From Streptomyces sp. T12 (lineage in GTDB: Bacteria; Actinomycetota; Actinomycetes; Streptomycetales; Streptomycetaceae): 64,000 bases of DNA. Below the pieces are notes generated by a model. The model saw only the letters and a program-made list of their open reading frames with translations. It ran no database searches and was not told the DNA's origin. Where the stretch lies: positions 3,224,001 to 3,288,000 of the forward strand of contig NZ_CP117866.1 in NCBI RefSeq assembly GCF_028736035.1, read 5' to 3'. Below are positions 1-8,450 of this stretch, one piece after another (within the stretch, counting starts at the first letter, position 1; every line of letters begins with the position of its first letter). A program made the position numbers and the translations under genes.

Positions 1-552
1 GGGGAGTTGGGCCGGTTCGTGGCGGCGCTGCGGACGGTGGACGCGGTGGACGGCCCGCTGTCCTTCCGAGGCGACCCGGCGAGCAAGCACGACACGTACG
101 TCCGGGCCGCGATCCACGACCTGGACGCCGCCGGCACGCTGGATGCGGCAACGGCGACCGCGGCCTGGGAGGACACCCTCCACCTCCCCCCATGGGACGC
201 CGCCCCCGTCTGGCTCCACAGCGACCTCCTCCCGGGCAACCTGCTGACCTCCTCCGGCCGCCTGACCGCCGTCATCGACTTCGGCGGCCTCGGGGTCGGG
301 GACCCGGCCGCCGACACCATCGCGGCGTGGACCGTCTTCGACGCCGAAACCCGCGAGGTGTTCCGCGAGGCGGCCGGCGTCGACGAGGCGACGTGGGCGC
401 GGGGACGGGGGTGGGCGCTGTGCTTCGGGCTGATGGCGGAGCACTACTACGGCGACGTGTGCGGCAACGGGACGAATCCGGTGCTGGCGGCGGTGGGGCG
501 GCGGGCGGTGGCGGAGGTGCTGGCGGAGTACGAGGAGGGCAGGCGCCACTGA
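1..552 (+). CDS. APH-family phosphotransferase, C-terminal part
   Basis: This is the C-terminal part (183 codons) of an aminoglycoside phosphotransferase/choline kinase-type protein; its 5' end lies outside the window. The Brenner motif HSDLLPGNLL carries the catalytic Asp and the downstream Asn. It is followed about 20 residues later by DFGGLGVGDPAAD, the metal-binding segment. These motifs, in this order and spacing, identify the family. Family members phosphorylate hydroxyls on antibiotics or metabolites, but the substrate cannot be told from this fragment. The stop codon sits inside the first unit of a 14-bp tandem repeat. Confidence 0.85.
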   Translation, partial: GELGRFVAALRTVDAVDGPLSFRGDPASKHDTYVRAAIHDLDAAGTLDAATATAAWEDTLHLPPWDAAPVWLHSDLLPGNLLTSSGRLTAVIDFGGLGVGDPAADTIAAWTVFDAETREVFREAAGVDEATWARGRGWALCFGLMAEHYYGDVCGNGTNPVLAAVGRRAVAEVLAEYEEGRRH

Positions 553-613
553 GCACGCGCGACTGAGCACGCGCAACTGGGCAGGCGCAACTGGGCAGGC
601 GCGACTGAACCGC
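544..613. repeat. 14-bp tandem repeat spanning a stop codon
   Basis: Five head-to-tail 14-bp units start at 544, 558, 572, 586 and 600. Unit 1 is cgccactgagcacg and units 3 and 4 are identical (cgcaactgggcagg). The first unit contains the phosphotransferase stop codon (550-552), so the repeat has copied the stop region out into the intergenic space. The 14-bp period is not a multiple of three. The rest of 614-888 shows no gene, only a short hairpin at 711-727. Confidence 0.85.
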
Positions 614-710
614 CGGCGCCGACAGCGGTCACCCGTTCACACCCCCGGCCCTGCGCCCATCGGGTTCTCTTCCACGACCTGCCCAAGACAGGGCGATGAC
701 CTGCTGAAAC

Positions 711-727
711 ACCACCGCATCGGTGGT
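711..727. terminator. Short hairpin, possible weak terminator
   Basis: ACCACCG and CGGTGGT form a 7-bp stem around a 3-nt loop, followed by ttc. It lies in the 336-bp gap between the phosphotransferase and the sortase-linked surface protein. It could end transcription of the upstream gene, but the stem is short. Confidence 0.35.
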
Positions 728-888
728 TTCCTCCCGCCCCTGCGACACCCGTTCACCCCAATTTCGGCGTTCCCTCAGGAAGCGCTCCCGCCCCACTGCC
801 ACTTACCTCGGAAGGGCAGGGCGCGACCGACGCAGCGGCACATGGTGATGTCGCGGGCCGTGGCCCCGCTGAGTGCGGAGGAGCATCG

Positions 889-1407
889 ATGCGACGTACC
901 GCCCGTCTGCTGACCGGGACCGCGCTGGCCGTCGGCGCCGTGGGGCTCGTCGTCCCGCCCGCGTACGGCGGCGACGGGGATGACCTGGAGGTGTCCCCGG
1001 CGTCGGTCGTGCCGGGCGGAGAGGTCACGGTGCGCACGGCCGGCTGCGGGGACGGCGCCACGGCGGAGGGCGACGCCAGCGCGGTGGGCGCGGGTTCCTT
1101 CACGCTGGCGCCGCACGAGCAGGGCGCGACCGGGCGGTTCCGGGTGCCGCCGAGCGCGCAGCCGGGAACGTACGAGATCGTCGCGACCTGCGCCGAGGAC
1201 GGCCGGCGGGTGACGGGGGACCTGGTGGTCACGCTGACGTCCCCGCGTGACGAACAGGTGTATCCGAGAGGAAGTGTGAAGACGGGGGTCGGCGGCGCTC
1301 TTGGCCCCGATCCCGTGCAGACCGCGGCAGGCGTGGCGGCTCTCGCCGTCGCCGCCGCGGGCGGTACCTGGCTCCTGCATCGCCGGGCGAGAGGCGACGG
1401 GATCTGA
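889..1407 (+). CDS. Secreted, membrane-anchored protein next to a sortase
   Basis: A 172-residue protein with an N-terminal signal peptide (MRRTARLL, then a hydrophobic stretch to about residue 26) and a C-terminal hydrophobic segment (about residues 146-163) ending in HRRARGDGI. The middle is a beta-rich extracellular domain with two Cys, likely a disulfide. The start at 889 has a good ribosome site (cggaggagc). The C-terminus resembles a cell-wall sorting tail (hydrophobic segment plus basic residues), but there is no LPxTG-type pentapeptide, so anchoring by the neighbouring sortase is inference. The gene lies 119 bp upstream of the class F sortase, on the same strand. Specific function unknown. 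Confidence 0.75.
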   Translation: MRRTARLLTGTALAVGAVGLVVPPAYGGDGDDLEVSPASVVPGGEVTVRTAGCGDGATAEGDASAVGAGSFTLAPHEQGATGRFRVPPSAQPGTYEIVATCAEDGRRVTGDLVVTLTSPRDEQVYPRGSVKTGVGGALGPDPVQTAAGVAALAVAAAGGTWLLHRRARGDGI

Positions 1408-1526
1408 CGGACACCCTCCGCTTGTCCGTCCACCGGTACCGCACGTCCCCTCCCCCTCCGGGTCCGACGCCCCTCGCGGCCCGGAGGGGGATGAGGGCGG
1501 CCCGAGGAGAGTCCGAGGAGGCTCGC

Positions 1527-2258
1527 GTGCGCAGTCACCGCCGTCACCGCAGTCGCCGCAGCGTCGGCAACGCCGCCATAGCCGCCGTCACCGGCCTCGC
1601 CCTGTGCTCCGGCGCCTGGCTGCTGAGCGGCGGCGCCGACACACACGCCCCGCCCCCACAGCCGTCGGCGGCGCAGGCCGGCGGAGCCGGGGAAGCCGGG
1701 CGGGCCGGGGAAGCCGGGCGGGCCGGGGAGGCGAGCGGTACGCACGCCGACCCGCACACCGACCCGCACTCCGCAAACCCGCACTCCGCAGACCCCGCCC
1801 TCCCCCCCTCCCCTCCCGACCGCATCCGCATCCCCTCCATACGCGTCGACGCACCCCTCATGGGCCTGGGCCTGACGAGGACGGGCAGTCTCGACGTCCC
1901 GCCCTCCGAGCGGAAGAACCTCGCCGGCTGGTACGAGGCCGGCACCACGCCCGGTGAGACGGGCACCGCGATCGTCGCCGGCCACGTGGACAACGCCGAC
2001 GGGCCCGCCGTCTTCTACCGCCTGGGCGCCCTGAAGAAGGGCAGCACGATCGAGGTGGACCGGCGGGACGGCGGCACGGCGCTCTTCTCCGTCGACGCCG
2101 TCGAGGTGTACGACGCGAAGGCCTTCCCCGACGAGAAGGTGTACGGCCCGGCCCCACGCCCCGAGCTGCGGGTGATCACCTGCGGCGGCGGTTACTCACG
2201 GACGACCGGGTATCAGGGCAACGTCGTCGTCTTCGCGCACCTCACCGGAGGCCGCTGA
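1527..2258 (+). CDS. Class F sortase
   Basis: A 243-residue sortase-fold transpeptidase. The GTG start at 1527 is chosen because gaggag lies at 1515-1520. An N-terminal membrane anchor (NAAIAAVTGLALCSGAWLL) is followed by a low-complexity Gly/Glu/Arg and Asp/Pro/His repeat linker (about residues 50-95) that probably spans the wall. In the catalytic domain, the His is in AIVAGHVDN, the Cys in RVITCGGGY and the Arg in YSRTTGYQGN. The family cleaves sorting motifs and joins proteins to acceptors outside the membrane; class F substrates are poorly known. The gene upstream is a plausible partner. The last 63 bp overlap the convergent HxlR regulator gene. Confidence 0.88.
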   Translation: MRSHRRHRSRRSVGNAAIAAVTGLALCSGAWLLSGGADTHAPPPQPSAAQAGGAGEAGRAGEAGRAGEASGTHADPHTDPHSANPHSADPALPPSPPDRIRIPSIRVDAPLMGLGLTRTGSLDVPPSERKNLAGWYEAGTTPGETGTAIVAGHVDNADGPAVFYRLGALKKGSTIEVDRRDGGTALFSVDAVEVYDAKAFPDEKVYGPAPRPELRVITCGGGYSRTTGYQGNVVVFAHLTGGR

Positions 2259-2597
2259 CCGCTGCGCGCGACCGTCCAGGATGTTCTCCCGGCCCCATTC
2301 CCCGAGCGGGTCCAGCGCCGCGTTGAGCGAGGTGCCGCGCGGTGTCAGCGAGTACTCGACGCGCGGCGGCACCTCGTCGTACGCCTCCCGGTGGACGATG
2401 CCGTCGGCCTCCAGCTCCCGCAGCTGGGCGGCGAGGACCTTCTCGGTCACCCCCGGCAGCTCCCTGCGCAGCTCGCCGAAACGGTGCGGACGCTCGTTCA
2501 GCGCCCAGAGGATCAGCACCTTCCACTTGCCGCCGACCACGTCCATCGCGGCGTCGATCCCGCAGACGTACGACCCCGGCCGTCGCCCGATCGCCAT
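2196..2597 (-). CDS. HxlR-family winged-helix regulator
   Basis: A 133-residue MarR-like HxlR-type regulator. Landmarks are the early Cys (GSYVCGIDAAMDVVGGKWK), the helix-turn-helix in RPHRFGELRRELPGVTEKVL, and the wing around EVPPRVEYSLTPRG. The start at 2597 is preceded by ggcaggggaggggaaggc; a longer reading frame upstream has no such support. The family often senses thiol or carbonyl stress through the early Cys and controls a divergent oxidoreductase. That matches this gene's divergent arrangement with the NAD(P)-binding protein at 2696, with a perfect palindrome between them. The 3' end overlaps the sortase gene antisense. Confidence 0.88.
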   Translation of the reverse strand: MAIGRRPGSYVCGIDAAMDVVGGKWKVLILWALNERPHRFGELRRELPGVTEKVLAAQLRELEADGIVHREAYDEVPPRVEYSLTPRGTSLNAALDPLGEWGRENILDGRAQRSAASGEVREDDDVALIPGRP

Positions 2598-2648
2598 GCC
2601 TTCCCCTCCCCTGCCTGGACACTTCCCCCGTAGTAACCACCCACTCCA

Positions 2649-2660
2649 AAGTACGTACTT
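2649..2660. promoter_or_regulatory. 12-bp perfect palindrome, probable HxlR operator
   Basis: AAGTACGTACTT is its own reverse complement. It lies in the 98-bp divergent region between the HxlR gene and the oxidoreductase gene, 36 bp before the latter's ATG. Its GTAC core is of the type bound by HxlR/YodB-like regulators. Assignment to this regulator is inference from position. Confidence 0.65.
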
Positions 2661-2695
2661 GAGCAGGCAGTTCCTCTGCGACGAGCCTAAACGCC

Positions 2696-3598
2696 ATGAC
2701 TGACAACGCACTTGAGTCCCCTACGACCTCGACCCCGCTCACCCTCCTCGGCACCGGCGACATGGGCACCGCCCTGGCCCGCGCCTGGCTCTGCGCCGGA
2801 CACCCGGTGACCGTCTGGAACCGCACCCCGGCCCGGGCGGAGCCCCTGGCCGCCGAAGGCGCGGCCGTCGCCGCGAGCGCCGCCGAGGCGGTGGCCGCAA
2901 GCCGGCTGGTCGTCGTCTGTCTGCTCGACGACGCCTCGGTCGGCGCGGCCCTCGAAGGTGCCGACCTGGCCGGCCGTGACCTGGTGAACCTCACCACCAC
3001 AACGCCCGCCCAGGGCCGCTCCCGCTCCGCCTGGGCCGAAGCGCGCGGCGCCCGTTTCCTGGACGCCGGGATCATGGCCGTACCGCCGATGATCGGGGAC
3101 GCGGAGTCGGGGGCCTACGTCCTCTACAGCGGCTCGCCCGGCCTCTTCGAGGAGCACGGCGACACCCTCGCCGTCCCGGCCGGCACCCGGTACGTCGGCG
3201 CGGACCCGGGCTTCGCGGCGCTGCACGACGTGGCGCTGCTGAGCGCGATGAGCGGCATGTTCGCGGGCGTCCTGCACGCCTTCGCGCTGATCCGCCGGGA
3301 GGACATCGCCCCGAAGGACTTCGCGCCGCTGCTGGTGTCGTGGCTCGGCGCGATGGCACCCGCCGCGCACAAGGCCGCCGACCAGCTGCAGAGCGGCGAC
3401 TACGGCACGGACGTCGTCTCCAACCTCGCGATGCAGGTCGCGGGCAACGCCACCCTGCTGGCCACGGCCGAGGAGCAGGGCGTGAGCCCGGAGCTGCTGA
3501 CGCCGTACATGTCCCTCTTGGAGCGGTGGCTCGCCGCGGGGCACGGCGACGAGGACACCACCGGCGCGGTCGCACTGCTGGATGCGCGGCAGGCGTAG
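2696..3598 (+). CDS. NAD(P)-binding 6PGDH-like / imine reductase-like oxidoreductase
   Basis: A 300-residue protein with a Rossmann fold at the N-terminus (LLGTGDMGTALARAW, then WNRT as a likely NADPH-choosing turn). An all-helical C-terminal domain of about 130 residues resembles those of beta-hydroxyacid dehydrogenases and imine reductases. The family reduces imines or beta-hydroxy acids with NADPH; the substrate here is not readable. It is divergent from the HxlR regulator and likely controlled by it. The stop codon starts a three-copy 14-bp tandem repeat. Confidence 0.8.
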   Translation: MTDNALESPTTSTPLTLLGTGDMGTALARAWLCAGHPVTVWNRTPARAEPLAAEGAAVAASAAEAVAASRLVVVCLLDDASVGAALEGADLAGRDLVNLTTTTPAQGRSRSAWAEARGARFLDAGIMAVPPMIGDAESGAYVLYSGSPGLFEEHGDTLAVPAGTRYVGADPGFAALHDVALLSAMSGMFAGVLHAFALIRREDIAPKDFAPLLVSWLGAMAPAAHKAADQLQSGDYGTDVVSNLAMQVAGNATLLATAEEQGVSPELLTPYMSLLERWLAAGHGDEDTTGAVALLDARQA

Positions 3599-3637
3599 AT
3601 CCTGCGGCGTGAGTCCTGCGGCGTAGATCCTGCGGCT
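3596..3637. repeat. 14-bp tandem repeat beginning at a stop codon
   Basis: Three 14-bp units start at 3596 (tagatcctgcggcg), 3610 (tgagtcctgcggcg) and 3624 (tagatcctgcggct). The first three bases are the TAG stop of the oxidoreductase gene. The final unit reaches the stop codon of the convergent TauE/SafE gene, so the repeat fills the whole intergenic space. Confidence 0.85.
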
Positions 3638-4418
3638 AGGCCGCCCACTGCTCGTACGCCAGCTTCGCCACCAGCGCGAACACCACCGTCAGCAGCACGA
3701 CCCGGACGAATCCGCTGCCCTTCTTCAGCGCCGTACGCGCCCCCAGCATGCCGCCCGCCAGATTGAAGACAGCCATCAGCGCGGCCAGCTGCCACAGCAC
3801 CGTGCCCTGCCAGGCGAAGGTGGCGAGCGCGCCGGCGTTGGTGCAGCAGTTGACGATCTTGGCGGTGGCGGAGGCGGTGACGAGGTCGAGGTGGAGTACG
3901 GCGGTGAGGGCGAGGACCAGGAAGGTGCCGGTGCCGGGGCCGATCAGGCCGTCGTAGAAGCCGATGCCCAGGCCCGCGAGGCCGATCGCGGCGAGGACCT
4001 GGCGGCGGGTGGCCGGACCCGTCGCCGGGGCCGTGCCGAAGGCGGGGCGCAGGATCACGAAGGCGGCGACGGCGAGCAGCACCACCATGATCACGGGCTT
4101 GAGCACCTCGGTGCTCATTCCGGCGGCGAAGAAGGCGCCGGCGGAGGAGCCCGCGAGCGCCGCCAGCCCGATGCGTACGGCGAGCCGCACGTCCACGGGC
4201 GCCTTGCGGGCGTACGTCACCGCGGCGCCCGTCGTGCCGACGATCGCGACCGCCTTGTTGGTGCCGAGCGCGTACGCGGCCGGGGTGCTCGCGGGCAGGC
4301 CGAGCAGCAGCGTCGGAAGCAGGAGCAGGCCTCCGCCGCCGACCACGGCGTCGATCCAGCCGGCCGCGAGGGCTGCGAGGCACAGGGCGGCGACCATGGT
4401 CAGCGATATGTCGGGCAT
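3636..4418 (-). CDS. TauE/SafE-family sulfite/anion exporter
   Basis: A 260-residue integral membrane protein with about eight hydrophobic segments. The family's N-terminal glycine-rich motif is visible (GWIDAVVGGGGLLLLPTLLL), with a repeated version (GFYDGLIGPGTGTFLVLAL) in the second half, as expected for an internally duplicated TauE/SafE protein. The family moves sulfite, sulfonates or other organic anions across the cell membrane. It is convergent with the oxidoreductase gene and divergent from the nitrite reductase operon. The substrate is not determined. Confidence 0.85.
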   Translation of the reverse strand: MPDISLTMVAALCLAALAAGWIDAVVGGGGLLLLPTLLLGLPASTPAAYALGTNKAVAIVGTTGAAVTYARKAPVDVRLAVRIGLAALAGSSAGAFFAAGMSTEVLKPVIMVVLLAVAAFVILRPAFGTAPATGPATRRQVLAAIGLAGLGIGFYDGLIGPGTGTFLVLALTAVLHLDLVTASATAKIVNCCTNAGALATFAWQGTVLWQLAALMAVFNLAGGMLGARTALKKGSGFVRVVLLTVVFALVAKLAYEQWAA

Positions 4419-4571
4419 GATCGCGACCTTAGGCGGATGATGCGTGTGCGGTCCACGTAAATGAGGAGCATCTGAGGTTGGGCCCCCTCCTGTCCCGATC
4501 CGATCTCACAGCCGGCGCCCGCCGCACCCTCCGAACCCTCACACCCACGCTCCGCCGCCGCTGAGGGCAGC

Positions 4572-4609
4572 GTTCCTCGCGGGAAACAGACGTGATGCGG
4601 TCGGGTAAC
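4572..4609 (+). promoter_or_regulatory. GlnR-like box upstream of the nitrite reductase operon
   Basis: Four pentamers spaced by exactly six bases read GTTCC (4572), GAAAC (4583), GATGC (4594) and GTAAC (4605). They follow the GlnR a-b-a-b pattern gTnAC-n6-GaAAC-n6-gTnAC-n6-GaAAC; the first two fit best. GlnR is the nitrogen regulator of Streptomyces, and nirB is an established target in S. coelicolor. The box ends 23 bp before the ATG at 4633. Confidence 0.7.
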
Positions 4610-4632
4610 ACCGGCAACGCACGCTCAAGTGC

Positions 4633-5844
4633 ATGACCTCGAATACGCGTGTGGTGGTGATCGGCGCCGGACTCGCGGGCGTACGACTCGCCCGGCGGCT
4701 CGGTGAGCTCGGCACGCCCGTCACGCTCATCGGCGACGAGGAGCACCGCCCCTACAACCGGGTGCTCCTCGCCGAAGTGCTGGCCGGACGGTACAGCCCC
4801 GACGTGATCGCGCTGCCCGCGCCCGCGGAGCTCACCCGCGCCCGGGTCACCGGCATCGACCGCGACGAGCGCACCGTCGAGTGCGCGGACGGGGCGAAGA
4901 TCGCATACGACCGGCTGGTCCTGGCCACCGGCTCGAACCCGGTGCTGCCGCCCCTGCGCGGCCTGTTCACCCCCGACCACGTCCTGCCGGAGGGCGTCCA
5001 CGCCTTCCGCACCATGGACGACTGCCTGGGCCTGTCCAAGGCGGTCCGGCCGGGAGTGAAGGCGGTCGTCATCGGCGGCGGGCTCCTCGGGGTCTCCGCG
5101 GCCCGTGCGCTCGCCCAACGCGGCGCCCAGGTCATCCTCGCCCAGCAGGCCGAGCGGCTCATGGAGCGCCAGCTCGACCCGAGCGCCTCGAAGCTCGTCC
5201 GGCGCCACCTGGGGGACCTCGGCGTCGAGGTCCACACCGACCTGCGGGTACGTGACGTGCGCTGCGTCGGCGGCGCCGTCCGCTCGGTCGAGATGGCCGA
5301 CGGATACGCCCTCGACGCCGACATCGTGGTCCTGGCCTGCGGCGTGCACCCGCGCGCGGGCCTCGCTCAGGCCGCGGGACTGGACGTCCGCAAGGGGATC
5401 GTCGTCGACGACGAGCTGCGGACCTCCGACCCGTACATCCACGCCATCGGCGACTGCGCCCAGCACGACGGCAACGTCTACGGGCTGGCCACTCCGGCCC
5501 TCGAACAGGCCGAGGTGCTGGCCGAGTTGCTGGCCGGGCGGGCGCACGCCCGGTACACCGGCACCCGTTCACTGACCAGGCTCACGCTGCCCGGTCAGAG
5601 CGCCTTCGACCTCGCCGCGTTCGGCGAGACGGAGCCGCGCCCCGGGGACGACGTCGTCCAGCTCACGGACGCCACCCGAGGCACCTACCGCAAGGTCGTC
5701 GTCCGCGACGACCGCCTGGTCGGCGGGGTCCTCGTCGGCGAACTCGGCACCGTCGGCGCGCTCGCCCGCGCCTGGGAGGGAGCAGAGCCGCTCCCCGACG
5801 ACGGCCCCCTGCTCCACCTGCTTACCAACGATGGAGGCTCCTGA
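4633..5844 (+). CDS. FAD/NAD(P)-dependent oxidoreductase of the nitrite reductase operon
   Basis: A 403-residue pyridine nucleotide-disulfide oxidoreductase of the rubredoxin/NirB-reductase type. An N-terminal FAD fold (VVVIGAGLAGVRLARRLGE), a central NAD fold (AVVIGGGLLGVSAARALAQ) and the FAD-ribityl contact (IHAIGDCAQ) appear in order. It is the first gene of the operon, and its stop overlaps the nirB start by one base (TGATG). It probably passes electrons from NAD(P)H into nitrate or nitrite assimilation. There is no good ribosome site before the ATG, and the GlnR-like box is unusually close, so a very short leader is likely. Confidence 0.85.
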   Translation: MTSNTRVVVIGAGLAGVRLARRLGELGTPVTLIGDEEHRPYNRVLLAEVLAGRYSPDVIALPAPAELTRARVTGIDRDERTVECADGAKIAYDRLVLATGSNPVLPPLRGLFTPDHVLPEGVHAFRTMDDCLGLSKAVRPGVKAVVIGGGLLGVSAARALAQRGAQVILAQQAERLMERQLDPSASKLVRRHLGDLGVEVHTDLRVRDVRCVGGAVRSVEMADGYALDADIVVLACGVHPRAGLAQAAGLDVRKGIVVDDELRTSDPYIHAIGDCAQHDGNVYGLATPALEQAEVLAELLAGRAHARYTGTRSLTRLTLPGQSAFDLAAFGETEPRPGDDVVQLTDATRGTYRKVVVRDDRLVGGVLVGELGTVGALARAWEGAEPLPDDGPLLHLLTNDGGS

Positions 5845-8450
5845 TGACCGCCACCCTGGGGGCCACCCCCACGATCGTGCTCGTCGGCCATGGCATGGTC
5901 GGCCAGCGCTTCCTCGAAGCGCTCGCCGAGCGCGGCCTGACCGCCACGCACCGCGTGGTCGTGCTGTGCGAGGAGCCGCGTCCGGCGTACGACCGCGTCG
6001 CCCTCACCTCGTACTTCTCGGGGAAGACGCCCGAGGACCTGTCCATGACGGACATGGCGTTCATCGAGACGCACGGCATCGAGCTGTACGTCGGTGACCC
6101 GGCCGAGACGATCGACCGCGAGGCGAAGACGGTCACGGCCAGGTCCGGCCAGGTCTTCGAGTACGACACCCTCGTCCTCGCCACCGGCTCGTTCCCCTTC
6201 GTCCCGCCGGTCCCGAACAAGGACGCCGAGGGCTGTTTCGTCTACCGCACGATCGAGGACCTTCTCGCCATCGAGGAGTACGCCAAGACGGCGACGACCG
6301 GTGCCGTGGTCGGCGGCGGTCTCCTCGGTCTTGAGGCGGCCGGTGCGCTGAAGGGCCTCGGGCTCACCTCCCACATCGTGGAGTTCGCGCCGCGCCTGAT
6401 GCCCGTCCAGGTCGACGAGGGCGGCGGCGCGGCCCTCCTGCGCACCATCGAGGAGATGGGCCTGAGTGTCCACACCGGTGTGGGCACGCAGGAGATCGTC
6501 GTCGACGAGGCCGGTGCCGTCACCGGCATGAAGCTGTCCGACGGTTCCGAACTCGCCACCGACCTGGTGGTGTTCTCCGCCGGTGTCCGCCCCCGCGACC
6601 AGCTGGCCCGCGACTGCGGCCTCACGGTCGGCGAGCGCGGCGGCATCACCGTCGACGAGCAGTGCCGTACGGTCTCCGACCCGCACGTCTTCGCGATCGG
6701 CGAGTGCGCGCTGGCCTCCGACGGCCGGGTGTACGGCCTGGTGGCCCCGGGTTACGAGCAGGCCGAGACGGCCGCGGCCACGATCGCCGAGGACGAGGCG
6801 GAGTTCACCGGCGCCGACCTGTCCACCAAGCTGAAGCTGCTCGGCGTGGACGTGGCGTCCTTCGGCGACGCGCACGGCGCGACCGACGACTGCCTGGACG
6901 TCGTCTACTCCGACTCCCGCGCGGGGCTGTACAAGAAGCTGGTCATCGGCCGCGACGGCACGCTGCTCGGCGGCATCCTGGTCGGCGACGCGGAGGCGTA
7001 CGGCACGCTGAAGGCCTTCACCGGCTCGGTCCCGCCGGTCTCGCCCGAGTCGCTGGTGCTGCCCGCCGGGGCCGGCGAGTCCGTCCAGCTCGGCCCGACC
7101 GCGCTGCCGGACGACGCGATCATCTGCTCCTGCAACAACGTCCGCAAGGGCACGATCCGCGCCGCGGTCACCGACCACCAGTGCACCACCGTGCCCGAGG
7201 TGAAGAAGTGCACCAAGGCCGGTACGACGTGCGGCAGTTGCGTCAAGGTGCTCGGCCAGCTCGTCAACGCCGAGCTGGAGGCCAGCGGCGTCGAGGTCGA
7301 CAAGGGCCTGTGCGGCTGCTTCTCGCAGACCCGCGAGGAGCTGTACGAGATCGTCCTCGCCCTGCGCATCAACACCTACCAGGACCTGCTGGACCGCTAC
7401 GGCCGCGAAGGCGCCAAGGGCGGCGACGGCTGCGAGATCTGCAAGCCTGCGGTCGGCTCGATCATCGCCTCCCTCGCCCCGACGATCGGCGTGAGCGGCT
7501 ACGTCCTGGACGGCGAGCAGGCCTCCCTGCAGGACTCCAACGACCACTTCCTGGCCAACCTCCAGAAGAACGGCTCGTACTCGGTCGTCCCGCGCATCCC
7601 CGGCGGTGAGATCACCCCCGAGGGCCTGATCGTGATCGGCGAGATCGCCCGCGACTTCGGCCTCTACACGAAGATCACCGGTGGCCAGCGGATCGACATG
7701 TTCGGCGCCCGCGTCGAGCAGCTCCCCCTGATCTGGGCCCGGTTGGTGGACGCCGGCTTCGAGTCCGGCCACGCGTACGGCAAGGCGCTGCGCACGGTGA
7801 AGTCCTGCGTCGGCCAGACCTGGTGCCGCTACGGCGTCCAGGACTCGGTCCGCATGGCGATCGACCTGGAGCTGCGCTACCGGGGCCTGCGCTCCCCGCA
7901 CAAGCTGAAGTCGGCCGTCTCCGGCTGCCAGCGCGAGTGCGCGGAGGCCCAGTCGAAGGACTTCGGCGTGATCGCCACCGCCAACGGCTGGAACCTCTAC
8001 GTCGGCGGCAACGGCGGCGCCACCCCGCGCCACGCGGACCTGCTGGCCCAGGACCTGTCCGACGCCGAGCTGATCAAGTTGATCGACCGGTTCCTGATGT
8101 TCTACATCCGTACGGCGGACCGGCTGGAGCGCACCTCGACCTGGCTGGAGCGGATCCCCGGCGGCCTGGACCACGTCCGGGACGTGGTGGTGGAGGACTC
8201 CCTCGGCATCTGCGAGGAGCTGGAGTCCCTGATGGCCGACCACGTGGCGCACTACGCCGACGAGTGGGCGACGACCATCAACGACCCCGAGAAGCTCTCC
8301 CGCTTCGTCTCCTTCGTGAACGCCCCCGACACCCCCGACCCGGTCGTCGGCTTCATCCCCGAGCGCGACCAGATCAAGCCCGACCTGCCGCTGCTGTCCA
8401 TCGGCATGCGCCCCGCTGAAGACGTCCTGGAAGGAAGCGCCCAGCGATGA
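5844..8450 (+). CDS. nirB: Nitrite reductase (NADH) large subunit
   Basis: An 868-residue assimilatory nitrite reductase that reduces nitrite to ammonium in the cytoplasm with NAD(P)H. In order it has the FAD/NAD domains (VLVGHGMVGQRFLEAL; VVGGGLLGLEAAGAL) and a BFD-like [2Fe-2S] domain with Cys in CSCNNV (about residue 428) and TCGSC. Then comes the ferredoxin-like half domain, and last the siroheme/[4Fe-4S] domain with Cys in CVGQTWC (about 655-661) and GCQRECAEA (about 694-699). Length and domain order are those of full NirB. It is coupled to the upstream reductase and overlaps nirD by 4 bp. Confidence 0.96.
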   Translation: MTATLGATPTIVLVGHGMVGQRFLEALAERGLTATHRVVVLCEEPRPAYDRVALTSYFSGKTPEDLSMTDMAFIETHGIELYVGDPAETIDREAKTVTARSGQVFEYDTLVLATGSFPFVPPVPNKDAEGCFVYRTIEDLLAIEEYAKTATTGAVVGGGLLGLEAAGALKGLGLTSHIVEFAPRLMPVQVDEGGGAALLRTIEEMGLSVHTGVGTQEIVVDEAGAVTGMKLSDGSELATDLVVFSAGVRPRDQLARDCGLTVGERGGITVDEQCRTVSDPHVFAIGECALASDGRVYGLVAPGYEQAETAAATIAEDEAEFTGADLSTKLKLLGVDVASFGDAHGATDDCLDVVYSDSRAGLYKKLVIGRDGTLLGGILVGDAEAYGTLKAFTGSVPPVSPESLVLPAGAGESVQLGPTALPDDAIICSCNNVRKGTIRAAVTDHQCTTVPEVKKCTKAGTTCGSCVKVLGQLVNAELEASGVEVDKGLCGCFSQTREELYEIVLALRINTYQDLLDRYGREGAKGGDGCEICKPAVGSIIASLAPTIGVSGYVLDGEQASLQDSNDHFLANLQKNGSYSVVPRIPGGEITPEGLIVIGEIARDFGLYTKITGGQRIDMFGARVEQLPLIWARLVDAGFESGHAYGKALRTVKSCVGQTWCRYGVQDSVRMAIDLELRYRGLRSPHKLKSAVSGCQRECAEAQSKDFGVIATANGWNLYVGGNGGATPRHADLLAQDLSDAELIKLIDRFLMFYIRTADRLERTSTWLERIPGGLDHVRDVVVEDSLGICEELESLMADHVAHYADEWATTINDPEKLSRFVSFVNAPDTPDPVVGFIPERDQIKPDLPLLSIGMRPAEDVLEGSAQR

